Shown: in pieces, positions 26,532 through 35,157 of the stretch
Numbering within the stretch: position 1 is the stretch's first letter
Layout of the letters: each line of letters begins with the position of its first letter
Assembly: GCF_020217425.1 (NCBI RefSeq)
Contig: NZ_CP084090.1
Location: 2,542,001-2,606,000 of the forward strand
Direction: 5' to 3'
Origin: Halomicrobium urmianum
Lineage (GTDB): Archaea > Halobacteriota > Halobacteria > Halobacteriales > Haloarculaceae
Length of the DNA stretch: 64,000 nt
Notes under the pieces: generated by a model
Databases searched by the model: none
What the model saw: the letters and a program-made list of their open reading frames with translations, nothing else
Told to the model about the DNA's origin: nothing
Position numbers and translations under genes: made by a program

Positions 26532-27368
26532 CCGCGGATATCGGCGTCACTCGCATTCGCTAATCGGTTTCGTCCGTTCGACGCGCCCGGCAGTCGGCCG
26601 CCCCACCACGTCCCCCGATCGATCTGCCGTCCACTGTGCGTGGAATTACGCCCAGCCACCGCACAGTTCCGGCATCACGTAATGCCGGTACGACCGTTAT
26701 ACTAAACGGCCAGCGTCGAGTCCGGAACGGCCGGTCGTGATCAGTCCGTGGCCGCGAGTCGGTCTGTCTCGGCCCGTTCGAACCGGTACGCCGCCGCGGT
26801 TGGACGAGGACGAACAGCTGCAACGGGCCCCACGATCCGATATTTCCAGAGATGAAAGAGACAGATGCATATACTATCATGAATCATAACGGAGTAGATA
26901 TAGATTCGCTACCGACACGAATCAGGGCTCTGGCAGTCGGGCGCCGGGCCGGCGAGACCGAAACCGGCCACGACGAGCCCAGCTTGTTCCTATGTGTCCT
27001 TTATCAGGGCGATTCTTCGCTCTCACGGATAGAGATACTGTCTCCCTTTTTTCTATAATTATATCTTATATAAATATTTTATTTATATGAATTATTAAAT
27101 AATTAGATAGAGTATACAACTGACCAAGAATGTTTCCCTGCGACTAGTTATCGCGCTGTCTCCGTTCTGTAGCCGCACAGAGATCGGACCGTCGACGCGT
27201 ATGTGACAATATCAATTATATCACAGTAAAAGTATACGTCTGCCGTTCGAGTGTGAATCTCCGGCAGGACCGGCGACACAGGTACCGCCCCGCGTTCTCC
27301 CGCGACGCCGGTCGCTGCCGCGCCGTTCGGGCCGAAGAGCTAAGACCGGGGCAGGGCAAATCGCTTCT
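26532..27368. other. Long intergenic region with palindromes and an extreme AT-rich stretch
   Basis: The 837-base gap has no convincing gene. It holds a perfect hairpin CCGGCAT-N6-ATGCCGG (26669-26688), directly followed by CCGTT-N6-AACGG (26694-26709). Farther on, 27044-27110 is almost pure A/T, with the inverted repeat ATATAAAT-N5-ATTTATAT (27068-27088) and the perfect palindrome AATTATTAAATAATT (27090-27104). The region separates the uronate block from the next module and may hold promoters, a regulator-binding site or an insertion scar. Confidence 0.5.
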
Positions 27369-28412
27369 ATGCGAGCGATAGCAAAGACGGCTCGAGAGGC
27401 GGGTGCACTCGAGGTCGTCGAGCGCCCGATGCCCGAGCCCGGCGCGGAGGAGGTACTGGTCGAGGTCGACTACGCGGGCCTGTGCGGCAGCGACGGCGGG
27501 ATCTACGAGTTCGAGAGCGCGTTCGAGCGGATGGACCTGCCGACCGTCATCGGTCACGAGTACACCGGCCGCGTCGTCGAGGCCGGCGCGGACGTCACCG
27601 GCTTCGCCGTCGGTGACAGAGTCGTCGAGCGGCCGATCCGGCCGTGCGGGGAGTGCTACCAGTGCCGGATCGGCGAGGAGAACGTCTGCCAGAACGCCGT
27701 GATCACCGGCGTCGACCACGACGGGGCCTTCGCAGGGTACATCGCCGCGCCGGCGCGGTACTTCCACCCCGTTCCCGACGACGTCGACCCGCGCCACGCC
27801 GCGACGACCGAGCCGATCAGCATCGGCGCTCGCGCGGTCGTCGAGAACTCGCGGGTCGGCGCCGGCGACCGCGTCCTCGTCGAAGGACCGGGCCCGATCG
27901 GGCTGTTCACCGCCCAGATCGCCGACGCGCAGGGCGGCGAGGTGGTCGTCTCCGGCGTCGGCCCGGACGCCGACTACCGCCTGCCGCTGGCCGAGGAACT
28001 GGGCTTCGAGACGCTGAACGTCGCCGCCGACGACCGCGAGGCCGTCCGCGAGGAACTGACCGACGGCATCGGCTACGACGTGGTCTTCGACACCACCGGA
28101 CACCCCTCCGGGCTCACCACGGCCGTCGACGAAGTCCGGAAAGGCGGCCAGATCGTCCTCGTCGGCCAGACCGGCGAGACGACCATGGAGTACTCGCCGC
28201 TGGTCCGCGCCGAAATCGACCTCCAGTGCTCCTACGCCTCGACCTACGAGGACTTCGAGCGGTCGCTGCGGATGCTCCAATCGGGCGAGGTCGACCCCGA
28301 ACCGATGCTCGACGAGCGGTTCTCCCTCGAGGAGGCCGACGAGGCCTTCGAGACGTTCCTCGCCGGCGACACCTGCAAGGTCCTGTTCGATCCCGCCGAG
28401 TTCCGCGACTGA
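27369..28412 (+). CDS. Zinc-dependent polyol/sugar dehydrogenase (MDR superfamily)
   Basis: A 347-residue medium-chain dehydrogenase. Catalytic zinc ligands Cys39, His63 and Glu64 are in place (GLCGSD and GHE), the structural zinc loop is CGECYQCRIGEENVC, and the cofactor fold carries GPGPIGLF. The family includes sorbitol/iditol, threonine and glucose dehydrogenases, and the substrate here is unknown. It converges on the 2-hydroxyacid dehydrogenase-kinase-aldolase operon and may supply its substrate, for example by oxidising a polyol or aldose. Confidence 0.85.
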   Translation: MRAIAKTAREAGALEVVERPMPEPGAEEVLVEVDYAGLCGSDGGIYEFESAFERMDLPTVIGHEYTGRVVEAGADVTGFAVGDRVVERPIRPCGECYQCRIGEENVCQNAVITGVDHDGAFAGYIAAPARYFHPVPDDVDPRHAATTEPISIGARAVVENSRVGAGDRVLVEGPGPIGLFTAQIADAQGGEVVVSGVGPDADYRLPLAEELGFETLNVAADDREAVREELTDGIGYDVVFDTTGHPSGLTTAVDEVRKGGQIVLVGQTGETTMEYSPLVRAEIDLQCSYASTYEDFERSLRMLQSGEVDPEPMLDERFSLEEADEAFETFLAGDTCKVLFDPAEFRD

Positions 28413-28429
28413 CCGGCCCACTCCCGCTG

Positions 28430-29476
28430 TCAGTCGACGCGGTGCTCGGGCCCCTCGCCAGAGAGGATCGCAGCGAGGTCATCGGCGACGATTCGCGAAC
28501 CGTTGAGGACCGCGTCCCGCGTCGAACCCGCGGTGTGGGGGGAGAGCCAGGCGTTCTCCAGCGAGAGCAGCGGGTGGTCCTCGGGCAGGGGCTCCTCCTC
28601 GAAGACGTCGAGCGCGGCGCCGCCGACGTCGCCCGCTTCGAGCGCGTCGACGAGCGCGTCGGTGTCGACGAGGCCCCCGCGGGCCGTGTTGACCAGCAGC
28701 GCGTCGTCGTCCATCGCCTCGAGGGCGTCGGCGTCGATCAGGTGGTGCGTCTCCTCCGAGAGGCGCACGTGCAGGGTCACGAGGTCGGCGTTCGCGAGCG
28801 TCTCCTCGAAGCCGGCGGGCGTCGCGCCCAGGTCCTTGATATCGCCGTCGTCGACGTACGGGTCGTGCCCGAGGACCTCGGGACCGAACCCGGACCAGCG
28901 CTCGACGACGTTGCGCCCGACGTTCCCCAGGCCGATCACGCCGACGGTGAGCGAACGCACGTCGCGCGGGAGGCCCGCGGGATCGAACTCCAGGGCCCAC
29001 TCGCCCCGGCCGGTCGTCTCGACGAAATGGGGGATCCGGCGGTGGGCCGCTAGGCCGAAAGCGACGGCGTAGTCCGCGACCGCGTCCGCGTTGCGCCCGG
29101 GCGCGTGCAGCACGGTCACGCCGTGCTCCGCGGCCGCCTCGACGTCGAGGTTCTCGACGCCGCCCCGTGCCGCGGCGACCACTTCAAGGTCCTCGCCGGC
29201 TTCGATCACCGCCCGCGAGACGGGCGCCTTGTGCACGACCAGGAACTCGACGCCAGCGACGTTCTCGACGATGGCGCTCGCGTCGTAGTCGCTGGGGCCC
29301 CGCTCCTCCATGTCCATCGTCACGTCGCGGAAGTCGGCCCCGGAGAGGTCCGCCCGCCAGTCCATCCGCTCGACGGTCACCCCCCGGTCCTGGAGGTGAC
29401 CGGCGGATTCGTACATCGCCTCGCTGGGCTGCTGGGGATCGCCGCACAGCAGGCACCGTTTCGCTGAGTCAGTCAT
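28430..29476 (-). CDS. D-2-hydroxyacid dehydrogenase
   Basis: A 348-residue NAD(P)-dependent dehydrogenase of the PGDH/glyoxylate reductase fold: nucleotide motif GLGNVG near residue 180, catalytic Arg in NTARGGLVD, Glu in DVFEEEPL and His in SPHTAG. The N-terminal region has a cysteine pair (CLLC) not usual in the family. It overlaps the upstream FGGY kinase gene by 8 bases, so they form one operon. The substrate is undefined; reduction or oxidation of a 2-keto acid formed from the aldolase product would fit. Confidence 0.85.
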   Translation of the reverse strand: MTDSAKRCLLCGDPQQPSEAMYESAGHLQDRGVTVERMDWRADLSGADFRDVTMDMEERGPSDYDASAIVENVAGVEFLVVHKAPVSRAVIEAGEDLEVVAAARGGVENLDVEAAAEHGVTVLHAPGRNADAVADYAVAFGLAAHRRIPHFVETTGRGEWALEFDPAGLPRDVRSLTVGVIGLGNVGRNVVERWSGFGPEVLGHDPYVDDGDIKDLGATPAGFEETLANADLVTLHVRLSEETHHLIDADALEAMDDDALLVNTARGGLVDTDALVDALEAGDVGGAALDVFEEEPLPEDHPLLSLENAWLSPHTAGSTRDAVLNGSRIVADDLAAILSGEGPEHRVD

Positions 29477-31010
29477 CTGTCGTCTCCGTTTCGGCCGCCG
29501 CGGTTAAGCGTTTCCACGTGGGGCGAATCGCCGCGAGGGTGTCCTCGAAGACCGCCCGGCGGTCCCGGTACACCGAGGCGGCCGCCGGGTCCGGTTCGTG
29601 GCGACGCGCGACGGACACCATCGCGTCGACAGCGGTCGCGTGGTCGGGGTGGACGTTCGCTGCGAGGGCCGCACAGACGGCGGCACCGCGGGCCCCGACC
29701 TCCTCGCCCGCCGGGACCAGCAGCGGGTCGTCGACGGCGGCGGCGAAGACGTCGCTCCAGACCGCGCTGCGGGCCCCGCCGCCGCCCAGGCGGACGTCGG
29801 AGAGCCCGCCGTCCGGCGCCAGTTCGTCGAGGCGGGCGCTCTGGCCGATGGCGACCCCCTCGTAGACGGCCCGGAGCATGTGCGCCTTCGTGTGGTCCGT
29901 CGTGAGGCCGTAGAAGCCGCCCCTGTCGGTCGGATCGTCGGTCGAGCCGTCCAGATACGGGTGGAAGAGCAGCCCCTCGGCACCGGCGGGAACGCCCTCG
30001 ACCACGCGGTCGTACACGTCGTACTCGCCGATTCCCTCGCGCTCGGCCCGGCGTCGCCACTCGTCGCCGACCTCGTCGGTGAACCAGTCGAGACAGACGG
30101 CGGCCGATCGCAGGCCCTTGTACCGCAGGTAACCGTCCGCGAGGAACCGGCGCGTCAGCCCCGGCGGCGCCCCGTCGTCCACGCCGGTCAGGGGGTCGTC
30201 GAGGACGACGATGCTCTGGCCCCACGTCCCGACGATGAGGACGCCCTGGCCGCCCTCGTGCGCGCCCGTCCCGAGCGCCGTCGCTCCGACGTCGTGGAGC
30301 CCCGAGGCGACCGGGGTCCCCGGTTTCAGGCCGGTCTCCTCGGCAGCGGCCTCGGTCACGCGCCCGCACGACCGCCAGCTGGGCACGACGTCCGGGAGGA
30401 GGCCGGGCGAGGCGCGCAGGCCGAGCGCGTCGAAGACTCCGCGGTCGTACCCGTCGTCCCCGGGGCCGTAGAAGACGCTCGCTTCCATCTCGTCAGTGCA
30501 GGCCCGCCCGGTGAGGCGGTACTTCAGGTAGTCCTTGCAGAACAGCAGCGTCTCGGCCCGGTCGACCGCGTCCGGCTCGTGCCGGTCGAGCCAGCCCAGC
30601 AGGCTGAGCGGGTCGGCGGCGAAGGGGGGGTATCCCAGACGCTCGCGCATCCGGTCGGCCGTGCCGTCCGCCTCCCACTCCTCGACCAGATCCGCGGCCC
30701 GGCTGTCCGTCGACTTGATCGCGGGCCGGACCTGCTCGCCGTCCCCGCCGAGCAGGTAGAGCCCGTGGCCGTGGCCGGCGACCCCGACCGCGGCGACGTC
30801 GGCGGCGGGGTCTGGGGCGTCGCCGATCGCCGCACGGATCGCGCCGGCGACGGTCGCCCACAGGTCGTCGAGGTCGACCTCGCGCCGCCCCGGCCCGGGC
30901 CGGTCCGTCGGGGTCTCGCGACTGGCCTGCCCGACCACCTCGCCGCCGGGCGTGAACAGGACGGCCGTCGTGGTCGTGAGGCCGGCGTCGACCCCCAGCA
31001 GCAGCGTCAT
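29469..31010 (-). CDS. FGGY-family carbohydrate kinase
   Basis: A 513-residue two-domain kinase. The N-terminal phosphate-1 motif is GVDAGLTTTTAVL, substrate-site segments are GVAGHGHGLYL and AIKSTDSRA, followed by CKDYLKYRLTG; the second domain has GLHDVGATALGTGA and the adenosine-site VRLGGGGARSAVW. The GHGHGLYL stretch is reminiscent of L-xylulokinase and erythritol kinase branches rather than xylulokinase or glycerol kinase proper, but I cannot fix the substrate. It sits between a class II aldolase (4-base overlap) and a 2-hydroxyacid dehydrogenase, implying a phosphorylative sugar or polyol route, unusual in haloarchaea. Confidence 0.85.
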   Translation of the reverse strand: MTLLLGVDAGLTTTTAVLFTPGGEVVGQASRETPTDRPGPGRREVDLDDLWATVAGAIRAAIGDAPDPAADVAAVGVAGHGHGLYLLGGDGEQVRPAIKSTDSRAADLVEEWEADGTADRMRERLGYPPFAADPLSLLGWLDRHEPDAVDRAETLLFCKDYLKYRLTGRACTDEMEASVFYGPGDDGYDRGVFDALGLRASPGLLPDVVPSWRSCGRVTEAAAEETGLKPGTPVASGLHDVGATALGTGAHEGGQGVLIVGTWGQSIVVLDDPLTGVDDGAPPGLTRRFLADGYLRYKGLRSAAVCLDWFTDEVGDEWRRRAEREGIGEYDVYDRVVEGVPAGAEGLLFHPYLDGSTDDPTDRGGFYGLTTDHTKAHMLRAVYEGVAIGQSARLDELAPDGGLSDVRLGGGGARSAVWSDVFAAAVDDPLLVPAGEEVGARGAAVCAALAANVHPDHATAVDAMVSVARRHEPDPAAASVYRDRRAVFEDTLAAIRPTWKRLTAAAETETTDD

Positions 31011-32011
31011 CGGTCCCCGTCGGCGGAGCGGCTCCGGCCGGCGCTCCCGGACACCGCGGCGAGCTCGCCGTACACGTCGGCGATCCGCTCGCGGATCTCC
31101 CCGCCGACCACGCGCGGGTCGAACCGGCGCTTGTCGGGCGCCCAGTCGGCGTCGGCGAAGAAGGTCGCTCTGTCGTCTTCGACGCCCTCGGGCGGCAGGA
31201 TCGCGTCGGCCTCGTCGCGGTAGAACTCGCAGGCAGTGCGCGCGTACTCGTACTGGTAGCGGGTGTTGGTGTTGAGCTTGCAGACGCCCGTCTCCATCAG
31301 GGCCGATACCTGCTCGGGCGTCAGCCCGGAGGAGCCGTGGACCACGAGCGGTACGTCGAAGCCGCGCTCGCGGAGGGCAGCGTCGATGTCGGCCGCCAGG
31401 TCCACCCGGAGGTCGAGGTCGACGCCAGCGGAGACCCCGTGTTCGGTCCCGATAGAGACGGCCAGCAGGTCACAGCCCGTGCGGTCGACGAACTCGACGG
31501 CTTCCTCGGGATCGGTGTAGAACGCCTCGTCGGTCGTTTCGCCGCTCTCCGTCCCGCTGATCGTGCCGAGTTCCGCCTCGACGAGGACGTCCTCGCCGGC
31601 CAGTCGGTCGACTGCCGCGCGCGTCCGCTCGACGTTCCCCTCGAAGGCCCGGTCGGAGGCGTCGACCATCAGCGACGACGGGTTGGCTTCCTCGACGGCG
31701 GCGTCGATCATCGCCTCGTCCTCGGCGGCCACGTGGTCGACGTTCAGGAAGACCCCCACGTCGACCCCCTCGCTCAGCGCGCGGAGGTGGGCGTCGAGGG
31801 CACGCATTCCCGCCCGGACGTCGCCGTTCCCGACGTACTCGGTCGTGTCGCGCTTGACCTGGAGCACGATGTCCGAGTCGGCGGCGGCCGCCCCGTTCAC
31901 GAGCCCAGTCATGATGTCGAGGTGCGTGACGTTGCTCGCGACGAACCCGTACCCGTCGCGCTTCGCCCCGGCGTACACGTCGGCGAGTTCCTCGCCCCTG
32001 AAGTACGGCAT
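31007..32011 (-). CDS. Class II (zinc) fructose-bisphosphate-type aldolase
   Basis: A 334-residue class II aldolase. Metal and catalytic motifs are FLNVDHVAAEDE, SSLMVDASDR, VEAELGTISG, TGCDLLAVSIGTEHG, LVVHGSSGL and VCKLNTNT. It could act as fructose-, tagatose- or another ketose-bisphosphate aldolase, and linkage to the FGGY kinase suggests a ketose phosphate. The ATG at 32011 is favoured because accttttga on the minus strand lies about 30 bases upstream; a longer frame to 32098 would give an unlikely N-terminus. It is the first gene of the aldolase-kinase-dehydrogenase operon and divergent from the dehydratase at 32131. Confidence 0.85.
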   Translation of the reverse strand: MPYFRGEELADVYAGAKRDGYGFVASNVTHLDIMTGLVNGAAAADSDIVLQVKRDTTEYVGNGDVRAGMRALDAHLRALSEGVDVGVFLNVDHVAAEDEAMIDAAVEEANPSSLMVDASDRAFEGNVERTRAAVDRLAGEDVLVEAELGTISGTESGETTDEAFYTDPEEAVEFVDRTGCDLLAVSIGTEHGVSAGVDLDLRVDLAADIDAALRERGFDVPLVVHGSSGLTPEQVSALMETGVCKLNTNTRYQYEYARTACEFYRDEADAILPPEGVEDDRATFFADADWAPDKRRFDPRVVGGEIRERIADVYGELAAVSGSAGRSRSADGDR

Positions 32012-32130
32012 AGCCCCCGGTTCGGCGCACCCGGTCAAAAGGTTTGTCGCCGGCGCCGCTGGGTAGCCCGTACGACTCGCCCGGGCACCGGGTACCAACG
32101 ATTAAGCACTAGCCCCGATACACCGGACCC

Positions 32131-33405
32131 ATGGCACCCGGCACGGAACCGACGGACTCGAAGTACAGGGGACTCGTCGACGACATGCGCGGCGGAGTGG
32201 GATGGCGCGACCTCCGAACCCCCGACGCGCGCCGTGCGGACGAGCGCGACGTCGAGATCACCGACGTCCGCTGCGTCGTCGTCGAAGGCAACTTCCCGTG
32301 GAACCTGATCGCAGTGGAGACCGACGCCGGGGAGTACGGCCTCGGCGAGGCGTTTCCCGGCCCCGCGTCGGAGTACGTGGCGTTCCTCCGGCCGGGACTG
32401 GTCGGGGAGAACCCCTTCGACGTCGACAGGCTCGTCGAACACATGACGCAGTTGCTGTCGGGCCTGGGCGGGTCGCTGGGATACTCGCAGGCCGCGGTCA
32501 GCGGAATCGAGACGGCCCTGATAGACGTCGTCGGGAAGCTCACCGGGCTTCCGGCCTACCAGCTCATGGGCGGGAAGTACCGCGACGCGGTGCGGATCTA
32601 CTGCGACTGTCACGCCGGCGACGCGCCCGACGCGGACCCCCGGGAGATCTATTCACCCGAGTCCTACGCAGCCGTCGCCCGCGAGGTAGTCGACGAGGGG
32701 TTCGACGCGCTGAAGTTCGACCTCGACGTTCGGACCGAGGCGGCGGACACCGCCACGCGCCGCCTGTCCAACGACGCCGTCGAGCACAAGGTCGAGGTCG
32801 TTCGGGCGGTTCGGGACGCGATCGGATCGAGCCCCGCCCTGGGGTTCGACCTCCACTGGAACTTCTCCGTCGAGACGGCAGAGCGGATCGCCCGGGGCGT
32901 CGAGGACGCCGACCTGGCCTGGCTCGAAGACCCCGTCCCGCCGGAGAACGTCGACGCGCACCGGGCGGTGACCGATTCGACGTCGACGCCGATCCTGGCG
33001 GGCGAGAACATCACGCGCGTGGAGGGCTTCCTCCCCTTCCTCACCGAGCAGGCCGTCGACGTGATAGCGCCGGACCTGCAGAAGGCTGGCGGGCTCTTCG
33101 AGTTCCGGAAGATCGCCACGGTCGCGGACGCCTTCGACGTCCCGGTCGCCCCGCACAACATCTCGAGTCCGATCGGGACGATGGCGAGCGTCCACGCCTG
33201 TGCGACCGTCCCGAACGCCTTCGCCCTGGAGTACCACGCCCGCGAGGTCGACTGGTGGGACGACCTGCACGGCCGCGACGAGCCGCTGATCCGGGACGGA
33301 GAGATTCAGGTGCCCGAGGAGCCCGGTCTGGGGATCGACCTCGATCCGGACGTCGTCCGCGAGCACGCCGCGCCCGGCGAGTCCGGACTCGGACTCGAAG
33401 AGTGA
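32131..33405 (+). CDS. Enolase-superfamily sugar-acid dehydratase (gluconate/xylonate dehydratase-like)
   Basis: A 424-residue mandelate-racemase-type enzyme. The catalytic Lys lies in ALKFDLD, metal ligands are the Asp of FDLHWN, Glu of WLEDPV and Glu of LAGENI, and the His is in APHNISSPIG. The N-terminal DVEITDVRCVVVEGNFPW and the AYQLMGGKYRDAVRIYCDCH region resemble, from memory, the haloarchaeal gluconate and xylonate dehydratases more than bacterial mandelate racemases. The product would be a 2-keto-3-deoxy acid. A TATA-like attaag (32102-32107) at about -27 supports the start. Confidence 0.82.
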   Translation: MAPGTEPTDSKYRGLVDDMRGGVGWRDLRTPDARRADERDVEITDVRCVVVEGNFPWNLIAVETDAGEYGLGEAFPGPASEYVAFLRPGLVGENPFDVDRLVEHMTQLLSGLGGSLGYSQAAVSGIETALIDVVGKLTGLPAYQLMGGKYRDAVRIYCDCHAGDAPDADPREIYSPESYAAVAREVVDEGFDALKFDLDVRTEAADTATRRLSNDAVEHKVEVVRAVRDAIGSSPALGFDLHWNFSVETAERIARGVEDADLAWLEDPVPPENVDAHRAVTDSTSTPILAGENITRVEGFLPFLTEQAVDVIAPDLQKAGGLFEFRKIATVADAFDVPVAPHNISSPIGTMASVHACATVPNAFALEYHAREVDWWDDLHGRDEPLIRDGEIQVPEEPGLGIDLDPDVVREHAAPGESGLGLEE

Positions 33406-33456
33406 GCGGGGGAGCCGGCACGAAGCTTTAACCCACCGACATCTCTAATGGGTTGC

Positions 33457-35124
33457 ATGGCCGCCGAGAGAGAGACAGACGACGGTGTCGCCCTGAACGA
33501 CGTCGATCGGGGCGAGTGGACGATGCGCGACGAGGACGCGCGGTGGTACGTGCGGGGAGCGGTCGACGCGACGGTGTCCCTGGTCGAGTCGACGTTCGGT
33601 CCGGACGGGATGGAGAAGCTCGTCGCCACCGAGGACACGCAGAACCAGCAGGAACTGGTGAGAGTGGACGACGCGGGTCGCCTGCTCGACGCCATCGAGC
33701 GCGGAGACGGCTTCGCCCATCCTGTCGCGGCCCTGCTCGTCGACGGCGTCGACGGGATGCGCAGCGGCCTGCGCGACGGGACGACCGCAGCGGTGCTGCT
33801 GGCCGGGGCGTTCATGGACGAGGGCTTCGAGCTGATCGATCGGGGGCTCGCACCCAGTAGCGTCGTCGTCGGGTACGGCATCGCCCGCGCCCGCACCGGG
33901 CAGGTACTGGACGACCTCGCCCGGCCGGTCGACGCCGGCGACCGCGGGACCCTCGCGGACGTGGCCGCCACGACGATGACGACGAACCTCGATCCGGCGG
34001 TGCGGCGTCGTCTCGCCGACCGGATCGGCGAGACGGTCACGCGGCTGGCCGACGAGCGCGACGACGGGTGGATCGACACGGACGACGCGAGGGTGCTCGC
34101 CCGGCCGGGTGCCGAGGCGGGCGTCTACGACGGACTGATGCTCTCGCGACCGGACGACGCCGGCGCGAACGGCCTGGGCGTCACCGAGCCGATCGAGGAC
34201 GCGACGGTCGCGATCCTCGACGCGGAGATCGACTTCGAGGAGACCGCGAGCGTGCTGGACGGCGGCGACGGCGTGCAGCTCTCCTCCCCCGACGCGGCCC
34301 GGCGGTACCGGTCGGAACTCGAAACGCGGATCGATTCGACGGCCGAGGCGCTGGTCGACCGCGGGGTCGACGTGCTGGTCTGCATGGAGAAACTCGACGA
34401 GTCGATCGTCCGGCCGTTCGAGTCGGCCGGGCTCGCCGTCGTCGACAAGGCGAAGTACCCGAAGGAGGACGTCTATCGGCTCGCCCGCGCGACCGGCGGG
34501 ACGACCGTCTCGGACCTGCGCGACCTGACCGACGACCGCCTGGGCCAGGCCGACCGCGTCGGCCAGCGACGGGTCGGCGACGAGGTCTGGACGGCGTTCG
34601 AGGGGTGTCCGGGCCCCGTCTACACCCTCGTCGCCGACGGGGGGACGGCCGGGGAGGCGGAGCGCCGGCGGGAGGCCGTCGAGGACGCTCTCGAGACGGC
34701 GGCCGTCGCCGCGATGGACGGACAGGTCCTCCCCGGCGCGGGTGCGCCGTCGATGGCCGTGGCGGCCGCGGTCCGCGACGGGGCGGCCGAGGTCAGCGGT
34801 CGCGAGCAGCTCGCCGTCGAGGCCTTCGCCGACGCCGTCGAGCGGCTCCCGGCGACGCTCGCGCGCAACGCTGGACACGACCCGGTCGCCTCGCTGACCG
34901 AACTGCGGTCGGCCCACGCCGCCGGTCGCGCGGCGGCCGGCGTCGACCCGGAGACGGGCGAACCCGTCGACGCGTGGGAGGCGGGCGTCGTCGAGCCCCG
35001 CCGGGTGTTCTCGCAGGCCGTCGAGACGGCCGCCGCGGTCACCGAGCGGCTGCTGACGATCGACGCCGTGCTGTACCCGAACGTCCGGCTCCCGGGCTAC
35101 ACGCCGCGGCCCGAGCGGAACTGA
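33457..35124 (+). CDS. Divergent group II chaperonin (thermosome/TCP-1 family) paralogue A
   Basis: A 555-residue protein recognisable as TCP-1/cpn60: STFGPDGMEKLV near the N-terminus (thermosome LGPKGMDKML), RDGTTAAVLLAGAF (the GDGTT ATP loop, with Asp kept and first Gly lost), GYGIARA, the apical-domain ATVAILDAEIDFEE and VDVLVCMEKLDES, and C-terminal EDALETAAVAAMDGQVLPGAGAPS, which corresponds to the catalytic-Asp and GGGAPE region. It lacks the Met/Gly-rich C-terminal tail of usual thermosomes. It is far from the normal haloarchaeal CctA/B/C type but keeps likely ATPase residues. An ATG at 33448 is the alternative start. It converges with a second such gene and lies inside a sugar island. 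Confidence 0.8.
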   Translation: MAAERETDDGVALNDVDRGEWTMRDEDARWYVRGAVDATVSLVESTFGPDGMEKLVATEDTQNQQELVRVDDAGRLLDAIERGDGFAHPVAALLVDGVDGMRSGLRDGTTAAVLLAGAFMDEGFELIDRGLAPSSVVVGYGIARARTGQVLDDLARPVDAGDRGTLADVAATTMTTNLDPAVRRRLADRIGETVTRLADERDDGWIDTDDARVLARPGAEAGVYDGLMLSRPDDAGANGLGVTEPIEDATVAILDAEIDFEETASVLDGGDGVQLSSPDAARRYRSELETRIDSTAEALVDRGVDVLVCMEKLDESIVRPFESAGLAVVDKAKYPKEDVYRLARATGGTTVSDLRDLTDDRLGQADRVGQRRVGDEVWTAFEGCPGPVYTLVADGGTAGEAERRREAVEDALETAAVAAMDGQVLPGAGAPSMAVAAAVRDGAAEVSGREQLAVEAFADAVERLPATLARNAGHDPVASLTELRSAHAAGRAAAGVDPETGEPVDAWEAGVVEPRRVFSQAVETAAAVTERLLTIDAVLYPNVRLPGYTPRPERN

Positions 35125-35157
35125 TCGGACGGGCCGAGACGGTCGCGGCCGGCGCCG

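Noticed and set aside
26560-27058. Short open frames (about 106 and 68 residues) in the large gap
   Set aside because: The translations lack a domain, haloarchaeal acidity and a placed promoter; one is Arg-rich in the manner of a shadow frame.
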